Part shown: one piece after another, positions 51,676-60,600 of the stretch
How the letters are laid out: every line of letters starts with the position of its first letter
Position numbering within the stretch: position 1 is the first letter of the stretch
Source of the DNA: Arbacia lixula
Lineage: Eukaryota > Echinodermata > Echinoidea > Arbacioida > Arbaciidae
DNA length: 64,000 bases
Direction: 5' to 3'
NCBI GenBank assembly: GCA_963669155.1
Contig: OZ022594.1
Location: forward strand, 2,763,762-2,827,761
Position numbers and translations under genes: made by a program
Notes under the pieces: generated by a model
What the model saw: the letters and a program-made list of their open reading frames with translations, nothing else
What the model was told of the DNA's origin: nothing
The model's database searches: none

Positions 51676-54600
51676 CTGCAAACACACAAGTGGTGAAGAA
51701 ACAATTCATAATCATACTGGCTATTTAACTTGATCAAACATACCAGTATTTTATTTTCATTCATTTACAGGACAGAGCCAGGACAGAATATCCATATTTG
51801 GAAGGCTGTTTCTTAAGCCTAATCTAATGAAATGAACACTACCACACATATACCAGTATCCTTTGTATCTCAGCCTGGCCCTACCTTCACTTTTTTGAAG
51901 GGAAAGTCCACCCTTTAAGTTAGATTGCAGAAGTACATGTATAGAAGAAGTACAGCAGAAAATGAAAGTGAAAATGAAAGCAGAAGTACATGTAGAGCAG
52001 AAAATGAACGTAACATATTCATGAAAATTTGAAGAAAATCCGCCAAAGGATAAAAAAATTATAGTTTGTGACGTCACTTGTGAGCTGCCCTCCTATGTTG
52101 AGTGCTCTTTATTGTTTGCTTTTTGATGGAGGAATACAGATTGAAGTTGAATGGACCCGACTGTTTACCTCCTTTGTTGGCAGCGTCGGTGGCAGCTGTA
52201 CTGAGCCCAAACTGGTTCATGAGGGGGCCTAGCTGGCCTGACTGGAAGGCTGCTGTGAACATGCCTAGGGCCTGCTGGGAGAGAAAGAGAGAGAGAGAGA
52301 GGGAGGTCAAAGGTCAGTCTGCTTTTGTCTTACTGCCAATGGACAATTCAGAAATTATGATCATGAAGAATTACAAAGGGGTGATTTGAGCATATGCAGT
52401 GCAAAACAAGATGCCATGTGAGTAGCGAAAGAGTCCCTAAACAATTATTTGAAGGGACACCTCCAGGCACAGCAGCTAGGAAAACAATTCTATGGGGGCT
52501 TCGGGCCTGCCAGGTTTCGGGCCTGCCGGGCTTCGGGCCTGCCGGGCTTCGGGCCTGCCGAGCTTCGGGCCTGCCGGGCGCAGCGCGGGCGCAGCGCAGG
52601 CGAGCTAGGTTGCGTCTTGGAACATGCGTGTGGGAATGTTAGTTTGTGGGTCGCGGTACGAGAGAGCCCCTGCGAAAAATCAAAGAGTCCAAGACAGTTC
52701 CAGCCAGTGAAGAAAATTACGTGGGGATCAGGGCGATTTCAGCCACACAGTTTTCTCGGTCCTGATATGTCCAGAAGTGAAAATCAGTTGACAAAATGTT
52801 GATAACCCTGTTAAAAAAATAAGATCCTTTCTACTTCATCATATGTGTATATCAGCCTGATTCTAAAAATATAACTTTCTTGTTCTTAGTTTTCAGGAGA
52901 GTTATGACTACTGTACAAGGAAATATGCTGAGCCGATATGCCTGCAGGAACTGTGGTCATTGAAGTGTTGCTCTGAGTTGCTCTAGGTCTTGAAGTATGG
53001 ACTCCCAAACTCCCAGTTGGGGGGGGGGGGGGGGGGGGAGGGGAGGCTACTTACTACTACATTCCTCCTTGTTTTAAAGAACTGGACCCCAGTTGGGGGT
53101 GGGGAGGGGAGGCTACTTACTACTACATTCCCCCTTGTTTTAAAGAACTGGACCCCAGTTGGGGGGGGGGGGGGGGGGGGAGGGGAGGCTACTTACTACT
53201 ACATTCCCCCTTGTTTTAAAGAACTGGACCCCAGTTGGGGGGGGGGGAGGGGAGGCTACTTAATACTACATTCCTCCTTGTTTTAAAGAACTGGACCCCA
53301 GTTGGGGGGTGGGGAGGGGAGGCTACTTACTACTAGTACATTCCCCCTTGTTTTAAAGAACTGGACCCCAGTGGGGGGGGGGGGGGGGGGGGAGGGGAGG
53401 TTACTTACTACTACATTCCTCCTTGTTTTAAAGAACTGGACCCCAGTTGGGGGGTGGGGAGGGGAGGCTACTTACTACTACATTCCCCCTTGTTTTAAAG
53501 AACTGGACCCCAGTTGGGGGGGGGGGGGGGGGGGAGGGGAGGCTACTTAATACTACATTCCTCCTTGTTTTAAAGAACTGGAACCCGTCAGGAATGTGCC
53601 GAACAGAGTGCAAAAAATAAAATTGTCCGTCCCGTTGATTGAAATCCTCCTCACAGAGGTGACATAATATACAAGGAATACCACCCAAAATTCTCCACGC
53701 TCCCATAGCAGGAAACTGTCCGCTTGTCCTTCCCGGGCTATGACGCCATCTTACCACCTCAAAAGGTACATCTCTCGAGATTTTCGGTGAGTTTCTGGAT
53801 GACGGAATACACTCCGAAGTTACTCAGGCGCAGGCAAAGAGGCGTCAGCGCTGCCATTAATTGGAGCGGGTCATTTTGACAACAAATAAATCCCCTTGGA
53901 ATTGAAAGATGGAATCCTAGAAGGTTCCCACCCACGCACGAAAATGAGGGTACTATAGGTTCCCTCAGGTCGGCGGAAATGAATCCCCGCCAAATTCCAT
54001 GTTCCCGGTTTAAGCCCCATAGAGCTTTAAGGCATTTGCCCTAACCTGCTCCATGAAAGGCTCAAACTGAACCTGTCGCAGCCTGCAACAAGTTGTCCCA
54101 CCTCCCCGATGTACACAGGTGTCATATGGGTTACACTCCCGCCGATAGACAGATGAGGAGAATCCGTCTCCAACAACAGCCGGCTTGGAGGAACCATCTG
54201 CAGGGCGGTCAGTTGGCTCCCAGAGAAAGACTTTACTAGGGCACTGAAACCAAAATAGACGTTGGGAAAAGCTTTCCCCCACGCCGCGATCTCGAGAGGG
54301 CCTAGAGTGCATGAGTGGATGTGTATCCATTGGTGCCTGTTGACCCTCCCAACAGTCGCTTCCCTGCAGACGCGAGAAGGAATGTCAGAGTTTAAAGCCG
54401 TCTTCTGCCCACGGATATGCAACACCAAGACCTTGCCAGTCGCACCAACCTTCTCAAGGATAGCCTTGTAGAGGGTCAGTTGGGACAGCCAGAATAATCC
54501 AATCCCACCTCCCCAATGGCACTGGTTCTGGCGTCGCAGGCGAACTTGCCCAGGACGTCCAGAGCCGGGTCGTCAAAGGTAGGAGCATGTTTGGGATGCA

Positions 54601-57600
54601 CTCCCACCGACACTTTCCATCTCTGGTCCTCAGGGAACTTGATGTTCTGGTGTTTCTTGGGGTCACAGTAATTTACCACACCCCCGCAGAGTTTGACTGG
54701 GACCCGCGGTTCCCTGCCAGTTCGGGCCTCAATGCACCTGAGCCCTGTCTTCCCTATCTTGGCCTCTAGCCGATCCAGATGGAAGTGGCTATCAAAGGCT
54801 AAGGGGATGGGAGGCTTAGCAGTAGCAGCATATGAGATACCCTGACTTTTGGAACATGAAGCTGAAGCCGGAGCTGAAGCCGGAGTTGAAGCCGGAGCTG
54901 AAGCTGAAGCCGGAGCTGAAACTTTCGCCGCCGCAGGACAGATCCCCCTTGCCTTTCGTTTATGGGCAGGACCAATGAGGAATCCTCCCAACGATCTCTT
55001 TCTACGGCTAAGTGGGACTTCGACCGGAGTGGCTTCCGTTACGGCCTGGAAAGGCTGAGATCTAGCCACTTTCACTCCCTGCTGGGAAGGCGTCTTCCTT
55101 CGAGAGGTGACCCATTCTTGGGAGCCTGAAGCTCCCAAGTCTCCAGGAAATGTTTCCTGGCTGCCTGAAGGGAGGGATCCAGGCCCAGGGAAAGACTTCC
55201 CCGTTTCCATGGCTTCCCCTTCCTTCATGGAGGCCCCCAGGTCAACCCTTGAGGGAGGATCCTCAGCTGGTTCAGGGCACGAGGTACCCTGATCCACTAT
55301 TTGGATCCCAACCTCTTTTCCTGGGTCTTGTATCCCCTGGAACCACGGTTGGGCCAGATCTCCCGTCGAGGCTCTCCCAGAGAAGGGTGTGAGATGAGCC
55401 AGATCCCGATGAAAGCGTTGGCTTTGCACCATGCCCGGCTCCCACCAAGGAGTATTAGGGTCGAAGTACAGTAGAACCTCAGTCCTCTCCTCTGCGCCCC
55501 TCTCGGATCCCAATAACGGGAACCTATCAATGTACTCCTCTGGGGGCAAACGTCCCTGGAAGTACTCATGCAGGCAGCCAACCCAGCCTGCATCATTAGC
55601 CTCTATGGCTCGTCTATATACCTCATCTAAGTGCGCCAGGACAAAGTCCCAGGGCAGCTCAGACGGGGCCAAACGCACTACAAAACCGGGGTAAGGGAGA
55701 GATGGGCCTCCTACAAGCCACTTTAGCAAGCTCCTAGCCCAGGTTTCCCCTCCGGGAGGTGCTGGAACAGCCCCTCCCCCCACTCCGGGCACGGGAAACA
55801 GCCTACGGGTCTCTTTTTCCCCCGTCACCTCAGAAGGCACCATATGGTCTCCTCTCAACCCTATTACTTCCTGAGGGGCCAGATCACATAACCCGAAAAC
55901 ATAATGCCTCCGGTATCTTCGTGGCAGAGGCATAAAAAACTCGCGAAGGTCGAAGCTCAGTCATTGTAAAAACATATCCATGACCAAGATCACAATAAAC
56001 ATTGATAACTTGGCAAATCATACAATGGTAATCCACAACAACCTTGATGCTTTCTATGTCATAAGGTAACAATAAACAATTGTATCGCGACTAACAAACC
56101 AACATTCACACACACGTGTTCCAAGACGAACGGTAGCTTGTAGACCTGAGCAGCTCAATGGTAGCTCACGGCTACAGTGCCAGCTCTAGCACGCTCACTA
56201 GTACGGCTATGCTATGAACCTGGAAACTCGGCAGTGCTGAAATTACTCACAATTATAGCCAAATGTGCAATATCTATGGTAGCGCTAAAAAAGACCAAAT
56301 CAGAAAACAATATGAAATTCAAATTTCCGCTTTTTTTGTTCTTGGAAAAACCATTTCAAAATTACAAAAAACGTGGATATCTCCGGAAATGAGTAAAAAA
56401 TTTTTTACCTGCGCCATGCATTGATGTATCACCGTACTATTACTACTTCATGAAACACCTGTAATATTGTGGTGGTCAGGACCATAATTTCTTTCTTGTT
56501 AAAAAGGACACCTTGTAAAACTGTTAAAATCATGCTTGCTGTAAGCAGATTAGAGCGCCATAGATAGAGTGAGTATTGAGTTGGGACCCAGAGAATTGCC
56601 TGGAAGGGGCAAAACCTCAGATCTGTGCTCGTTATATCAAGATTTGCCTGTACTAATACTACACATGCTGAGCTGACATGCCTGTTGGAACTGTGGTGAT
56701 TGTAGAGTGGCCCTCAGCTGCTCAGGGTCTTTGGGTAAGGACTCCCCCTCAGGTAGGAATGGTATCAACTTCTGCTGGATCTCCTGATTGGCTAGAATGG
56801 GCGTCATGGCATCTGATGTCATCAGCTGACTCAGGTCAACAGCTTCAGGGAAAGAATAGCATGAAATCACCATCAATCAAGTTCTCCAGATATTCCATAA
56901 AACATTTTATAAGTATGTGCGTGTAAATCAGTATGTTTACAGATAATTTTACTTTCTCAAAAGAAATTATCCACTGCAAATCCTCTTTCCTCCAAATTAT
57001 TCCTACTTAGATACACATTTTCACATTTGAGTTTAGAATGCCACCATTCTGCCTTAGTCAAGGAAGCACATAAGACTTTTCCATGTTCAAACTTTCATAC
57101 CAGTGAAAAACTAGGTTTGAGACAGAGAGAGAATCAAATCTAATATTCATGATGATGTTGCAATATGTATTTTACTTTTCCTAATTTTTCTCAGTTGTTT
57201 TCAAGAATTGATATCTCTTATGTGTATGTGACTTATTCATTTGAAATGAGTGTATACCTTCACTGCATAATAAATAATATGAGTCTTTGGACCTTCATAT
57301 TCAGCACGTTTTTATCAATAAACCACAATTGAATTGAATTGAATAATTTGAAATAAATGAAGCTGAAATAGCAAGAGCTGGATCATACCTGGTTCAGCGG
57401 GTGCAGCTGCTTCTCCAGGTACTAGATGAATAAAGAGAAGAGCAAAACAACACGAAACACGAGTCAACTCAAAATACAAGGTGCAAAAATCGTCCTGTAT
57501 TGCAGTATGATAAACTTGATACACATACATTGTATATGTTATGTTATATTAGCAGCACGAGACACTTTTTTGCATTTCTCTTCTAGCGAGAAAAGAAAGT

Positions 57601-60600
57601 ATTTAAGGTTTGGGGGAGGTTAAAGGGAGAGGATTAGGGTGAGAGTTCTGGTACAAATTTGTCCAAGAATGATTTGCAGATCAGGCTGCTCTCTTTTTCC
57701 TTTCCTGCTCATACCCACAATGCATGGAGGTGAGAATGCCATGAAGATCTCTCAGCTTGATGAGAGGTCCCCCCCCCCATCTTGCACCCCCATCACGACA
57801 TCATGCGTGCTACTCAGGATTCTTTGAGCTGAGGATGCTCTATCGCTCAGCGAAATGTTCTGCTTCTACCCAGCCCCTCCCCTAAACCTAACTCTAACCT
57901 TAACACCTCCCATTACCATTATTACTTTTTAATCATTCTCACAATTCTTTGAGCTGAGACTGCTCTGTAGATCACTCAGCAAGATGAGTTCCTTCCTTCA
58001 GCCCCACCCCCTACAGTGATCACAACTCCCCTAGCCCCTCCTCTTTTCTCTCCTCTAGCCCTAGTCCACCACACACCCTGATCACCCCTTTTTTACTTTC
58101 TACTCATAATTCATGGAGCTGAGAATGCTCTGTAGATCATTCACCGAGTTCCTTCCTTCAGCCCTACCCCTACAGTGATCATAACCCCACTCCCTCCATG
58201 CCCCTAGCCCCTCCTCTATTCTCTCCTCTAGCCCCATCCCTGGCCTCTAATTTTGTCCCACCCCCACCCCCAACACCCTTTCACTCACAATTCATGGAGC
58301 TAAGAATGCTCTGTAGATCACTCAGCTGGATGGGTTGTTTCCCCCCAGCCCCTCCCCCTCCGGTGGTGGTTGCCCCACTGCCTGCTGGGGTGGTAGCTGG
58401 CCGGGCCGCGGCTGTGTCTGATGCCGAAGCTGCAGTGGCGGCAGCTGCAGGGGCCGTGCTGCTGGCCGACTGGGTGGCTGGAGTACTCCCCCCAAGAGTG
58501 GAGGGGTTTAAGCCCGAGGTGGCCGACGTGGTGGCTGGGCGGTCAGCGGTGGAAGACGTGGTGCGGGACGGCCGGCTAGGGTGGACATGGAAAGGACAGA
58601 CAAAAACATATTTGAGTCATATTTTGTGACATACCATGAGTAACAACAGCATCTTATCTTAACATAGTTTTTCCAGGCAATATTCATAGATACATTTTGA
58701 GTACTTGCACGGGTGCACCATTGTTATTGATATATATATCCTGAAGTTTGGGGGCAATGTTGTAATGTCCATTTGAAACATACATGTAAGTGAACTCACA
58801 AATAAAATCACAGTAAATCTGAAAGAGAAAAATAAGCCAACAAACATCAAATGCGATAAAGAGGGTACTCACGGGGAATCTGCAGCACCCTGGCCTGACC
58901 TTGCACCGCTCAACATACTCTGTAGGCCCAGAGGGCCTAGTGGTTATGGAAAGAAAATAAAATATCTAAATAGGTCATTTTATTCAATAGAAACTCATGA
59001 ATTTACATAAATGATACATTGAACATGCTCTAAACATAAATATTCATTGCTACAGTGGCTGGAAAAGTATGACTAGAAAGTGTCAGATACAGTATGTAAT
59101 TAATATTTTGCTATAGAGTTGTTATGTTTTGGACGTGTCACAAGTTTAAACTTTGAATCAAGCTCAGACACCTACATTTCTCATCAAAATAACTAGTTTT
59201 TATGCTAGAATTACATCATAGAAGTAAGAAATTTGTTGACATACTTTCAAATGTTACCCACTTGGTTGAATGAAGCAGGTCATGTCAACCAAACAGTGCA
59301 TGCCGCATGGCCCTTGGTATGTACTCACCTAGTCCTCCTAAGCTACTGCCGCTAAGGAGCTGCATCATCTGCTGCTGATCCATGTTGCCAAGCATCGACT
59401 GCAGCCCGCCCTCACCTGCACAAAAAAAAAAGTTGTTGCAGAATTTCAATGATCAATTTTGAGAAGAAAGATTGACAGCTTCCATAAAACAAGGTGGTTT
59501 GCAATCCACGAGTCTTGCTTGATTCCGCATTGATAAACAGTGCTAAGTTTTTTTTCAAATATCTAAAATGGTGCCGAGGTGACCTTTGACCTCATCATCC
59601 TCATCAACACACGTAGTATTACCCAAGGATCATTTGTACCAACTGATGCAGAAATAAAGAAATGAGAGCAAGTCAAATGAAAACTTTGAGAAAAATGATG
59701 CACATGGCCTCATATCATTTGACCTTTTGACCCCTAGTTGACCTTTGACCCCATCATCCTCATGAAGACACATGTGGTATTACCCAAAGATCATTTGTAC
59801 CAAGTGTGATCATAATTGATGCAGAAATAAAGAAATGAGAGCAAGTCAAATGAAAACTTTGAGAAAAATTATGCACATGGCCTCATTTCATTTGACCTTT
59901 TGACCCCTAGATGACCTTTGACCCCATCATCCTCATGAAGACACATGTGGTATTACCCAAGGATCATTAGTGCCAAGTTTGATCACAATTGATACAGAAA
60001 TAACGAAATGAGAGCAAGTTAAAGAAAAACTTTAAAATTTTTGTAACAGACCAACAGACTAACAGACCAACAGACCAACAGACCAACAGACCAACAGGAA
60101 AAGTGATTACTAGGTCTCTACCGAACTTCGTTCAGGCGAGACAAAAATGATGCACATAGCCTCATATCATTTGACCTTTTGACCCCATCACCCTCATGAA
60201 GACACATGTGGTCTTACCCAAGGATTATTTGTACCAAGTTTGATCACAATTGATGCAGAAATAAAGAAATGAGAGCAAGTTAAACAAAAACTTCGACATT
60301 TTTGTAACAGACCAACAGAAAATGATGCACATGGCCTCATATCATTTGACCTTTTGACCCCTAGATGACCTTTCACCCCATCATCCTCATCATAACACAT
60401 GTAGTATTACCCAAGTATCATTTGTACCAAGTTTGAACACAATTGATGCAGAAATAAAGAAATGAGAGCAAGTTAAGCAAAAACTTAAACATTTTTGTAA
60501 CAGACCAACAGACTAACAGACCAACAGACTAACAGACCAACAGACTAACAGGAAAAGTGATTTCCGTAAATTTCGGCGTACAAGACGCAACAGCGGATAA

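Noticed and set aside
52394..52802. Two plus-strand frames of 82 and 117 codons
   Set aside because: They are kept open by the 16-bp GC-rich minisatellite; the real exons here are on the minus strand.
52990..53757. Gly-rich frames through the 70-bp repeat
   Set aside because: They follow the repeat unit and vary with poly-G length; not coding.
59575..60563. CRISPR-like array
   Set aside because: The units are 170 bp and tandem with no short repeat-spacer pattern, in animal intron DNA.
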